DNA of 64,000 bases from Clostridia bacterium. Lineage in GTDB: Bacteria > Bacillota > Clostridia > Oscillospirales > Acutalibacteraceae. The stretch spans positions 1 through 64,000 of the forward strand of contig JAFUIY010000111.1 in the NCBI GenBank assembly GCA_017473925.1, in the 5' to 3' direction. This document shows, one piece after another, positions 51,749 to 59,797 of this stretch. Position numbers and translations under genes: made by a program. Each line of letters starts with the position of its first letter. Position 1 is the stretch's first letter. The notes below the pieces were generated by a model, which made no database searches, had not been told where the DNA came from, and saw only the letters and a list, made by a program, of their open reading frames with translations.

Positions 51749-51783
51749 TATTTTGTGGATTGAGCTTATTTTAACACAAAATA
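51749..51783. promoter_or_regulatory. Inverted repeat between nrdR and cca, possible NrdR boxes
   Basis: TATTTTGTG (51749-51757) and CACAAAATA (51775-51783) are perfect inverted copies 17 bp apart. Each resembles half of an AT-rich NrdR box. The spacing of full boxes is not classical. Confidence 0.35.
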
Positions 51784-51833
51784 TCAGATTTTTCAAGCAG
51801 TATTATCAAAAATTTAAAAACAGGAGCATCAAT

Positions 51834-53153
51834 ATGATAAACATTCCCAAGGATGTAGAAAATGTTTTAAATATTCTTACAGAAAACGGTCACAAGGCTT
51901 ATGTTGTGGGCGGGTGTGTCCGTGACTCATTAATGGGCAGAGAGCCCGATGACTGGGATGTTACAACAGATGCATCTCCAAAACGAATCAAGGAGCTTTT
52001 CAGCTCATTCAGGACTGTGGATACAGGTATCGAACACGGAACAGTGCTGATTGTTTCGGGAAAAACACCCGTTGAAGCCACCACATTCCGTATAGACGGT
52101 GAATATTCCGACAACAGACATCCCGATTCCGTCACTTTCACAAAGCATGTTGAGGATGACCTTGCACGCCGTGATTTTACAATCAATGCAATGGCATACA
52201 ATCACAAGGATGGAATAATCGACCCCTTCGGAGGAAAAAATGACCTTGAAAATAAAATCATAAGAAGTGTAGGTGCCCCTGACAGACGCTTCAATGAAGA
52301 CGCTCTCAGAATTATGAGGGCCGTACGCTTTTCATCTGTTCTTGGCTTTACTATTGAAGAAAACACAGCTGAATCAATCATAAAGAATGAAAATCTTCTG
52401 GGCTCTATTGCTGCTGAACGCCTTACAAAGGAACTCCTTAAGCTTCTTTGCGGTGACAATGTTTATGATGTCCTGACAAAATTCAGAAGTGTTATCGGCG
52501 TTTTTATTCCTGAGCTGAAACTCGAATTTGACTTTGCACAGTACGGCAAAAAGCATGCATATGATGTATGGATGCATACAGTCAACACTGTCAGCAATAT
52601 TGAAAACGACCCTGTGCTCAGGCTCACAATGCTTCTTCATGACACAGGCAAAATTGCAACTCATAAGCTTGACGAAAACGGAAATTCAACCTTCAGGAAT
52701 CATGCCGCTGTGGGCGGTGTGATTGCCGAAAACATACTCAGACGCCTTAAATTCAGCAAAGAATATATAAACACCGTTTCCTTCCTTGTTTCTGTTCATG
52801 ACAAGGAGGTTCCCGAAACACGCATTCAGGTCAAGGAATATATCCGAGACCTTGGTGAAAAGAATTTTATAAGGCTCATGAAGATACGCCGTGCAGATAA
52901 ATCAGCACTTTCAAAGGGCTACAGCAACATTGCAGACAAGCTTGTTTTTGCTTATTCCACCTTTGATGAGGTAATGAACAACGATGAGCCCTATTCCCTG
53001 AAACAGCTTGCCGTTGACGGAAATGACCTGAAAAAAACAGTCCCCGCAAATGAAATCGGAGACACACTGAATTTTCTGCTCGAAACTGTTATAAAGTATC
53101 CTGAAAAAAATGACAGAGCAATTCTTCTTGAGCTTGTCAGAAAAAGCGTATAA
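51834..53153 (+). CDS. cca: CCA tRNA nucleotidyltransferase with HD domain
   Basis: This 439-aa class II enzyme adds or repairs the 3' CCA of tRNAs. The head domain has GGCVRDSLMGREPDDWDVTT, with the catalytic DxD. The segment RRDFTINAMAYN and the base-recognition motif EDALRIMRAVRFSS follow. The HD domain (~245-350; HTVNTV, LLHDTGK) is typical of many Firmicutes and may give phosphatase or phosphodiesterase activity. The frame opens at 51753, but AGGAG lies before ATG 51834, and the earlier part lies in the promoter region shared with nrdR. Confidence 0.93.
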   Translation: MINIPKDVENVLNILTENGHKAYVVGGCVRDSLMGREPDDWDVTTDASPKRIKELFSSFRTVDTGIEHGTVLIVSGKTPVEATTFRIDGEYSDNRHPDSVTFTKHVEDDLARRDFTINAMAYNHKDGIIDPFGGKNDLENKIIRSVGAPDRRFNEDALRIMRAVRFSSVLGFTIEENTAESIIKNENLLGSIAAERLTKELLKLLCGDNVYDVLTKFRSVIGVFIPELKLEFDFAQYGKKHAYDVWMHTVNTVSNIENDPVLRLTMLLHDTGKIATHKLDENGNSTFRNHAAVGGVIAENILRRLKFSKEYINTVSFLVSVHDKEVPETRIQVKEYIRDLGEKNFIRLMKIRRADKSALSKGYSNIADKLVFAYSTFDEVMNNDEPYSLKQLAVDGNDLKKTVPANEIGDTLNFLLETVIKYPEKNDRAILLELVRKSV

Positions 53154-53156
53154 AAA

Positions 53157-53191
53157 TGAAAAACTCCCGTTAAAACGGGAGAACTTTTCAT
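53157..53191. terminator. Bidirectional terminator between cca and the small lipoprotein gene
   Basis: CTCCCGT (53164-53170) pairs with ACGGGAG (53175-53181), flanked by TGAAAA and TTTTCA, so it works on both strands. Confidence 0.75.
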
Positions 53192-53213
53192 TTAAAAAAT
53201 CATTTGCTAACAA

Positions 53214-53390
53214 TTAAGCGAGAACTGAGCTTACTTCTGCTTCAACAACGGGAGCAGCTGATTCTGCTTCATCTGTAGCAGCAACGCTTTCGCCTTCGTT
53301 GTCAACAGGAGTTTCTGTGCAGCCTGCGAATGAGAAAACCATAGCAGCTGAAACAAGAAGTGCAGCAACTGTAAGAATAACCTTCTTCAT
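53214..53390 (-). CDS. Tiny lipoprotein, 58 aa
   Basis: This short gene encodes a signal peptide with a clear lipobox (SFAGC, Cys24) and a 34-residue acidic Ala/Glu/Val-rich mature part. It is expected to be lipid-anchored on the outer face of the membrane. AAAGGAG lies 10 nt before the ATG, and a TTGACT-17-TAAAGT promoter is found upstream (53483-53455). I do not recognise a family; the mature part is low complexity. A small hairpin (GCAGTG/CACTGC, 53430-53448) lies in the leader. Confidence 0.7.
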   Translation of the reverse strand: MKKVILTVAALLVSAAMVFSFAGCTETPVDNEGESVAATDEAESAAPVVEAEVSSVLA

Positions 53391-53454
53391 TATATGTTAG
53401 CTCCTTTCATTATAATCAAACTGAGTTTGCAGTGTTTTGCTCACTGCATTGCAT

Positions 53455-53483
53455 ACTTTACACCAATTCCCCCTTAAAGTCAA
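53455..53483 (-). promoter_or_regulatory. Promoter of the tiny lipoprotein gene
   Basis: On the minus strand: TTGACT (53483-53478), 17-bp spacer, TAAAGT (53460-53455). Confidence 0.5.
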
Positions 53484-53547
53484 GGATTATAACAAACCTG
53501 TAATCAATTATTACAAAGTTGTAATAATTAGACTCAAAATGTTACAG

Positions 53548-53576
53548 TTGACTTATTTTTACGGCTCAATTATAAT
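53548..53576 (+). promoter_or_regulatory. Sigma-A promoter of the InlB-repeat protein gene
   Basis: TTGACT (53548-53553), 17-bp spacer, TATAAT (53571-53576), 31 bp before the start codon. Confidence 0.75.
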
Positions 53577-53606
53577 ATAAATATCTTTTTCGGAAGGAAA
53601 ATAAGC

Positions 53607-55385
53607 ATGAAAAAAGCCATTAAATATATATTCATTATTGCAGCAATTATGCTTCTTGCAATTACTGTAAACGCAAATGAACAATACACAATCACATATG
53701 ACTTCGGTGTAGCAGTAATCCGCAGTGAGCTGATTGAGAACGACAATCCCTTATCTTATACAAAAGGTCAGGCTGTTGAGCTTATTGCGCCGTCATGCCC
53801 CGGCTTTGAATTCAGAGGTTGGTTCACCGATGACGGGCACAATGATGAAATAACAGCTATCTCTGCAGAAGCAGAGGGTGACATCACATTATATGCAAAA
53901 TGGTATGAAATGACATACAATATTTCTTATGTCCTGACAGACGGACTATCAGGGCTTTCACCTGCTGATATCACTAACGACAACAGAACAACAAGAAAAG
54001 CAAGTGAAGACACCTACCTCTATGCTCCCATGTGCAACACTCCCGATTATACATTTGCAGGCTGGTATGAGGACCCTGCATACACACGCAGAGTTGACAG
54101 CATTGAAGCCTACACATGCGAGGATGTCACACTCTATGCAAAATGGGTTCCCACAGAATACCCTGTTCATTATGATATGGGAGATGCCGAAAAAAGTTCC
54201 TTTAAAACAGATAATTTCAATCCCGATTTTTATGTTTACGGTCAGGAGCTTATCCTGACTCCCCCTGAAACAGAAGACCCTGCACTCACCTTCGAGGGCT
54301 GGTATTCCGACTCGGGCTTTACGGATAAAATCACATCAATTCCTGCAGGCACAAGCGGAAGTGTTGTTGTTTATGCAAAGTGGAATATAAAAGAATACAG
54401 AATAATATATGTTCTTGCAGACAACAGCGGAATCAGCGCAGATTCGGTAATCAATACAAATGCAAACTACAGAAGCACTCTTGAGGATTACATACTTTCA
54501 GCACCCGTCTCTGAGGATAAGAGCTTTACCTTTGACGGCTGGTACACATCACCGACTTTTGAAAGCAACACATATATTTCAAAAATAAAAGCATCAACAG
54601 ACCATGACATTGTTCTGTATGCAAAATGGAAAACTGCAGTTTATAAAATCAGCTACACATATGCAATGATAAGCCCGTCTTATCTGAGAGTTGAAAATCC
54701 TAATCCCACGGAATATCATTACGGTGACAGCACTGAGCTTTTACCCGTTGAAGCAGAAGGCTTCATTTTCAACGGCTGGTGTACCGACAGCACACTTAAA
54801 AACAAGATAACAGCTATTCCTGCAGATTCCTACGGTGACATAACACTTCATGCAGACTTTACTGAGAAGACATATTCAATCACCTATATACTCGGCGGAA
54901 ACGGTGTTGACCCATCTCAGGTTGTCAACAGAAACCATGTAACTGTAAGAACAACAACTGAGCAGATTTCACTTCTTGAGGCTCAGACACTGAACACCGA
55001 ATATGAATTTGACGGCTGGTACCTTGACCCTGAATACACCGAAGAAATCGAATACATCAGAGCCTATACAACAGGAAATATCACCCTGTATGCAAAATGG
55101 GTCAAAAAGATTATCTATGTTCCCGTATGGGGCGATGCAACCCTCTCTGACATGCTTTCTGCTGCAGATGCGAGACTTATCCTGAGATACTCTGCAGGGC
55201 TTGAAACAGGCTTCAGCGACCTACAGCTGAAGGTATCGGACATCAACAACGATGATAAGGTCAATGCTGCAGATGCAAGGCTTGTGTTAAGACTTGCCGC
55301 AGCAATCGAAAAGGAAGAAGACCTTATGGAAAAGTATAATCTTCCGACAATAGAGGTTGTCGATGGCGAAATTGTTTTTAAATAG
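53607..55385 (+). CDS. Secreted InlB-type B-repeat protein with C-terminal dockerin
   Basis: This 592-aa protein has a signal peptide (1-23), six InlB B-repeat (Listeria-Bacteroides) units (~25-505), each with FxGWYxD and ending LYAKW or a variant, and a dockerin-like module (~510-575). The second dockerin repeat is canonical (DINNDDKVNAADARLVLRLA). The first has lost most calcium ligands (DATLSDMLSAADARLIL). It has no enzyme domain, so it is probably an adhesin or spacer that docks onto a cohesin-bearing surface protein. It is a single-gene unit with its own promoter and terminator. GGAAGG precedes the ATG. It ends in TAG, which shows TAG is a working stop here. Confidence 0.85.
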   Translation: MKKAIKYIFIIAAIMLLAITVNANEQYTITYDFGVAVIRSELIENDNPLSYTKGQAVELIAPSCPGFEFRGWFTDDGHNDEITAISAEAEGDITLYAKWYEMTYNISYVLTDGLSGLSPADITNDNRTTRKASEDTYLYAPMCNTPDYTFAGWYEDPAYTRRVDSIEAYTCEDVTLYAKWVPTEYPVHYDMGDAEKSSFKTDNFNPDFYVYGQELILTPPETEDPALTFEGWYSDSGFTDKITSIPAGTSGSVVVYAKWNIKEYRIIYVLADNSGISADSVINTNANYRSTLEDYILSAPVSEDKSFTFDGWYTSPTFESNTYISKIKASTDHDIVLYAKWKTAVYKISYTYAMISPSYLRVENPNPTEYHYGDSTELLPVEAEGFIFNGWCTDSTLKNKITAIPADSYGDITLHADFTEKTYSITYILGGNGVDPSQVVNRNHVTVRTTTEQISLLEAQTLNTEYEFDGWYLDPEYTEEIEYIRAYTTGNITLYAKWVKKIIYVPVWGDATLSDMLSAADARLILRYSAGLETGFSDLQLKVSDINNDDKVNAADARLVLRLAAAIEKEEDLMEKYNLPTIEVVDGEIVFK

Positions 55386-55390
55386 CATTA

Positions 55391-55428
55391 AAGACCACGG
55401 AATCGGTTTTCCGTGGTCTTGATTTTTA
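55391..55428. terminator. Terminator between convergent InlB-repeat and radical SAM genes
   Basis: AAGACCACGGAA (55391-55402) pairs with TTCCGTGGTCTT (55409-55420), followed by GATTTTT on the plus strand. Confidence 0.85.
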
Positions 55429-57231
55429 CTTTCTTTTGTATTTCAGCCTGTAATTTTTCACATAGTCCCTGCCGTATTTTGCAAGGTACATAAGAAGAAA
55501 ATCGCTTTCCGTGAATGTATGTGCCCAGAGTCTGTCTGCAGTGTCCTCAAGATACTTTTTCTCAAAGGAATTTCTCTTTTTCTTGACTTCCTCCATGGTC
55601 TGTGTCAGGGCATGGTACTTGTACGAAATATGAAGCTCTCCGTTTTCTGCAAAATCTGTTATACCTACAGATGATGCATTGTCCTTGAGAATTGCATTCT
55701 TCTTGAGTGCGAAATTTGACGGTGTACAGGTATTGACAAGCTCATGGTCGTAGATAACATCAATGGTTGACTGAAGCTCCTCGGCTGTTTCCGTAGGATA
55801 ACACAGCAGGAATGTACACAGATTCCACAGTCCCGCATCCCTTGCATCGGCAAGGATTTTCTTACGGTAACTCAGGTCAATGCCCTTGTTGATAAGCTTC
55901 ATGATTCTCTCAGATTCGGCTTCATAGCCCCACATAAAGAATCTTGCACCCGAAGCATAAAGATTTTCAAGTACCTCCGGAGTAAAGCCTTTTTCAAGCC
56001 TTGCAAAAGAATAGTAATATATCTCTATACCTCGTTTTATAATTTCCTTTGCAATTTCATTATAGATTTTCGGAGGCACGGCTTCGTCGACAAAGGTAAA
56101 ATGCTTTGCACCGTATTTCTTTGCAAGATATTCGACCTCATCAACAGCCCTCATAACGCTTTTTATGTCAAACTTCTGCTGTCCCGTATAAAAATCACAA
56201 AAGGAGCATTTTCCCCAGTAACAGCCTTTGCCGAGCTGTACGGGAATGACCGTTTCGGGTGAAAAATACTTACTGAAATCATAAGTGTCAAAATCAGGAA
56301 AAGCAACCTTTTCAAGATTGAGAAGAGGAGCTCTCTCATTTGTACATACCGTACCGTTTTCGTCACGGTAAACAAGCGAATGAACATCTGCAATATCACG
56401 CTTACCCGAAATATACTCTGCAAGTTCAACGACCGAAGTTTCACCGTCGCCTATGCTCAGATAATCACAGTATTCACTGAAAATTTCGGGGATTTTCTTC
56501 ATATCCCCTTCAACTTTGAATATATAGTTTCCGCCGATGCCGATTTTAGCATTTGTATATTTTTTCAGAAGCCGTGCAAGTGTAAGACCCGGCACAAGCT
56601 GACTCAGGTCAGTGATTGACAAGCCGATGTAATCATAAGAAGACAAATCAAGCGTGCCGAGCTTCTTCTCAAAATAAGGCAGGAACATGTTCATATCATC
56701 ATGCTTGCACTGATAATCAACATCTTTGAAATCATAAGTCATAATACCGTTTGCAATGAAGTTGTCAAGCATGATTCTTGACGGTGCAAAGGGCAGCGAA
56801 GCGATGTCAAGGGCTGAATTAATAACATCCTTTGCCCTGAAAAGCTTTTCGGGGTCATAGAAAAGCTCCTTATCCTTAAGCACCCTGACGGAATATTCAA
56901 GCTCTTCAATGACACTGTCGCATTTACCGTTGTCAAACTTAAAATAATCGTCAATAATCTTCTGTCTGAGCTGTGCCGTCTTTATACGCTTTTCATTGAT
57001 ATCATCTGAATACTCAGCCTCGCAAACCACATCGGCAGCATTGAAGCTCCTTGCCTTTGAGAGACACTCAAGGGCATAATCCTTTGTAAGTATATCATTG
57101 AAGAATTCAACATTGAAATCATATGTATCAGCTGAGAATCCGTGAGCCTTCAGCTGACCTGCAAGAAGACCTCCTGCAAGATAAGGGCTGACGGGATACC
57201 ACTGAGGTACGGCAGCAAACAAAAATTTCAT
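55426..57231 (-). CDS. B12-binding-type radical SAM protein with CX4CX2C cluster (copy 1)
   Basis: This 601-aa protein has an N-terminal cobalamin-binding-like domain (~1-290; WYPVSPYLAGGLLAGQLKAHG at the start, IGIGGNYI and SIGDGETSVVEL near the end), a radical SAM core (~330-530), and a C-terminal tail. The cluster cysteines are Cys337, Cys342 and Cys345 (GKGCYWGKCSFCD), spaced CX4CX2C rather than the usual CX3CX2C. The N-terminal domain lacks DxHxxG, as in most B12 radical SAM enzymes. Such enzymes do methylations, cyclisations and rearrangements in natural product or lipid pathways; the substrate is unknown. Its start overlaps the glycosyltransferase stop by 4 nt. It is a close paralog of the 611-aa protein at 57960-59795. 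Confidence 0.85.
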   Translation of the reverse strand: MKFLFAAVPQWYPVSPYLAGGLLAGQLKAHGFSADTYDFNVEFFNDILTKDYALECLSKARSFNAADVVCEAEYSDDINEKRIKTAQLRQKIIDDYFKFDNGKCDSVIEELEYSVRVLKDKELFYDPEKLFRAKDVINSALDIASLPFAPSRIMLDNFIANGIMTYDFKDVDYQCKHDDMNMFLPYFEKKLGTLDLSSYDYIGLSITDLSQLVPGLTLARLLKKYTNAKIGIGGNYIFKVEGDMKKIPEIFSEYCDYLSIGDGETSVVELAEYISGKRDIADVHSLVYRDENGTVCTNERAPLLNLEKVAFPDFDTYDFSKYFSPETVIPVQLGKGCYWGKCSFCDFYTGQQKFDIKSVMRAVDEVEYLAKKYGAKHFTFVDEAVPPKIYNEIAKEIIKRGIEIYYYSFARLEKGFTPEVLENLYASGARFFMWGYEAESERIMKLINKGIDLSYRKKILADARDAGLWNLCTFLLCYPTETAEELQSTIDVIYDHELVNTCTPSNFALKKNAILKDNASSVGITDFAENGELHISYKYHALTQTMEEVKKKRNSFEKKYLEDTADRLWAHTFTESDFLLMYLAKYGRDYVKNYRLKYKRK

Positions 57232-57953
57232 TTTTCTGTCTCCTTAATTTTTGTAAAACGGACTCTCAAAGCCGTTTTAAGATACAGTGCAGTCTGTCTG
57301 ACTGAGTTTTTTGACTTCCCTTCCTGTCTGCCGTAGCATCTGACGGGGAATTCTTCAAACTCTGCCCCCATTCTCAGGGGAAGAAGCACCATTTCCACCA
57401 TAAAGGGGAAATTCAGCTCCTGCCAGTCACATCTGCGGTAAAGCTCAGCAGGGGCAGTCTGTACAGGGCTTGTAAAATCGGTAAGCCTGACACCGTAAAG
57501 TATTCTTAAAAAAACCTGAGAAAGTCTGTTGAGAACCTTTCTCATGGGATTATAATTGTGAAAGCTGTCTTTTTCAAGCCAACGTGATGTTTTTGAAATA
57601 ACATCAGGTTTTTCTTTAACTCTTTTTATCATTTCGGGCACACAGTCAAGACTTATTGCTTTGTCACCGGGAAGAAGCATGATGTGGGAAGTATCTGCCG
57701 CATCAAAGCCGTCACGGATTGCTCCGCCTATAAAAGGTCTTGTCTGCTCAAGTCCGAAGGCAATTCCCTTGTATTTTTCTTCCATTGCTTTTATTGCATT
57801 GTTGCAGCCCTCGGATGCATTCTTCGGCTTTACCATAAGGATTTTGCCGATATCCTTTGCATCGCATGTTGACATTATAGTGTCAACGGTTTCTCTCAGG
57901 GCACTGTCTTCGTCTGTTGTGCCGATTATTATTGTAACCTGTTCAAATTTCAT
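57228..57953 (-). CDS. Family 2 glycosyltransferase-like protein
   Basis: This 241-aa soluble protein has the GT-A fold beginning of GT2 enzymes (VTIIIGTTDEDSALRETVD, then LLPGDKAIS at the expected acidic/metal-site position) and an acceptor-side segment (FPFMVEMVLLPLRMG). It resembles dolichyl-phosphate-mannose-synthase-like transferases without membrane helices. A typical DxD is not clear (PGD here), so activity is likely but unproven. It lies between two B12 radical SAM genes, with a 4-nt overlap downstream and a 6-nt gap upstream, so glycosylation is probably one step of the pathway. The start is an ATG, with little spacing for an RBS inside the preceding gene. Confidence 0.7.
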   Translation of the reverse strand: MKFEQVTIIIGTTDEDSALRETVDTIMSTCDAKDIGKILMVKPKNASEGCNNAIKAMEEKYKGIAFGLEQTRPFIGGAIRDGFDAADTSHIMLLPGDKAISLDCVPEMIKRVKEKPDVISKTSRWLEKDSFHNYNPMRKVLNRLSQVFLRILYGVRLTDFTSPVQTAPAELYRRCDWQELNFPFMVEMVLLPLRMGAEFEEFPVRCYGRQEGKSKNSVRQTALYLKTALRVRFTKIKETEK

Positions 57954-57959
57954 TTCTGA

Positions 57960-59795
57960 TTACCTGAATTCGGGACAGATGCGTTTTTCCGAACGGTACG
58001 AGCTGACATAATCACAGCCGTAATGAGAGAGATAAAGAAGAAGATGGTCAAAATCGGAAAAGACAACTGCCCAGAGTGAATGAGCATTCTCGTCAAGGAA
58101 TGAGAACTGGAAATCACGCCTGAGAGAGCGTCTCTCCTGCTGTGAAATACCGTCAATAACATCCTTGAAAACAGTATAGAATTCACCGTTTGAAGTAAAT
58201 GACTCAATGCCGTTTTCACCGGGTGTTTCCTTAAGTATTGAATGCTTTTTAAGGGCGAAATTTGAAAGCGTGACACTTGGGATTGTCCGTCTGTTGTTTC
58301 TTATAACAGCCATTGTGTCACGGATTTCATCAAGTGTTTCCGTGGGATAGCCGAAGATAAATAAGCCGTTGTTCCATATTCCCGCATCCCTTGAATCAGA
58401 GAGGATATCAAGACGCTTTTCAACATCAATGCCCTTGTTCATTTTCTCCATTATACGGGGTGAATGGCATTCATATCCCCAGAGGAATAGCCTTGCACCT
58501 GCATCATAAAGGTTTTTAAGCACCTCGGGAGTGTAACCTGTTTCAAGACGGGCAAAGGAATAGAAATTTATTTTAAGGTTTTCTTTTATGATTCTCTTTG
58601 CGAGCTCATTATAGAAAACGGGAGGAATAGCCTCATCAACAAAAATGAACTTTGATGCACCGTAAGAGTCAATATAATAACGGATTTCGTCAATTATCCT
58701 GTCCATATGCTTTGGGCTGTAGCCCTGCTGACCGTATGCATAGTCGCAGAAATTACACTTTCCCCAGTAACAGCCCTTTGAAAGCTGAATGGGATATGTG
58801 GGGTCGGGAGTGAAATACAGAGACATGTCATAATCGCTGAAATCAGGGTAAGCGAGTGAATCCATCCTGAATTTCTCACATGAGAATCCCGTTGTAAAGA
58901 CAGTACCGTCTTTGTAATAAACGATATTCGGGACATCGGCAATATCACACCTGCCCTCAAGATATTCACAAAGACGGACAGTTGCAACCTCTCCGTCACC
59001 TATAACAACGAAGTCAAAATATGATGTAAAAATCTCATCATACTGCATCATGTCTTCATAAATCTGTGTTGCATAGTTACCGCCGAGAATGATTTTTGCA
59101 TCTGTTCTGCTTTTTATCATTTCAGCAAGGGTAAAAACAGGAATCAGCTGACTTAAATCCGTCATGGAAATACAGACGGTATCATAACCCTTTTCTGCAA
59201 CGGAATTGCAGAAAGCATCAAAATAATCATAGAACATGTTGACGCTTCTGTCATTACACTGATTCTTTATACTCTGCCAGTCAAGATTGAGAAGCGGATT
59301 GGCAAAATAGTTATCAAAATCAATTTCATTGGGAGCAAAGGGCATGGAAACAAGCCTCAAAGCAAGCTTTATGACATGCTTGGCTTCGGCAAGCTTCTCG
59401 GGAACAAAGAAATCATCGGGGGTTCTTGTTGTCCTGACAGCGTTGTCGATATTGTCAATTATGTAAGGAATTTCATCCTTGTATTCGGAATAGAATCTGC
59501 TGATTGTAAGGTATTTAAGACACCTTGTTTTTTCGTCATAAGTGCCGTTTTTCTCAATAAGAGAAATATCTGCATTGATATAATCGGGCTCAAGCTCAGT
59601 GAGAGTTTTTCTTGCTTCCGCATCACATTCTTTGAGATGCTTTTTGCTGAGAATATGATTGTAGAACATCGCATTCAGGTCACAGGCTTTTACGCTGAAG
59701 CCTGCATTTTTCAGCTGTCCCGCAAGAAGAGGCACGGCAAGATAAGGTGATACAGGGTACCACTGAGGCGGCTGTATAAGTAATATTTCAGACAT
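57960..59795 (-). CDS. B12-binding-type radical SAM protein with CX4CX2C cluster (copy 2)
   Basis: This 611-aa paralog of the 601-aa protein shares the QWYPVSPYLA start, the cobalamin-binding-like domain (~1-295; IILGGNYATQ, VIGDGEVATV), and the radical SAM core with Cys342, Cys347 and Cys350 (SKGCYWGKCNFCD), again CX4CX2C. The later segments FIFVDEAIPPVFYNEL and LFLWGYECHSPRIMEKMNKG match copy 1 closely. Two copies with the same motif suggest successive or alternative steps on related substrates. GGAGGG lies 6 nt before the ATG, which is 2 nt after the previous stop. Confidence 0.85.
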   Translation of the reverse strand: MSEILLIQPPQWYPVSPYLAVPLLAGQLKNAGFSVKACDLNAMFYNHILSKKHLKECDAEARKTLTELEPDYINADISLIEKNGTYDEKTRCLKYLTISRFYSEYKDEIPYIIDNIDNAVRTTRTPDDFFVPEKLAEAKHVIKLALRLVSMPFAPNEIDFDNYFANPLLNLDWQSIKNQCNDRSVNMFYDYFDAFCNSVAEKGYDTVCISMTDLSQLIPVFTLAEMIKSRTDAKIILGGNYATQIYEDMMQYDEIFTSYFDFVVIGDGEVATVRLCEYLEGRCDIADVPNIVYYKDGTVFTTGFSCEKFRMDSLAYPDFSDYDMSLYFTPDPTYPIQLSKGCYWGKCNFCDYAYGQQGYSPKHMDRIIDEIRYYIDSYGASKFIFVDEAIPPVFYNELAKRIIKENLKINFYSFARLETGYTPEVLKNLYDAGARLFLWGYECHSPRIMEKMNKGIDVEKRLDILSDSRDAGIWNNGLFIFGYPTETLDEIRDTMAVIRNNRRTIPSVTLSNFALKKHSILKETPGENGIESFTSNGEFYTVFKDVIDGISQQERRSLRRDFQFSFLDENAHSLWAVVFSDFDHLLLYLSHYGCDYVSSYRSEKRICPEFR

Positions 59796-59797
59796 TC

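Noticed and set aside
51753..51833. Longer N-terminus for the CCA enzyme from ATG 51753
   Set aside because: It lies in the shared nrdR-cca regulatory region and has no RBS; the family fold begins after ATG 51834.
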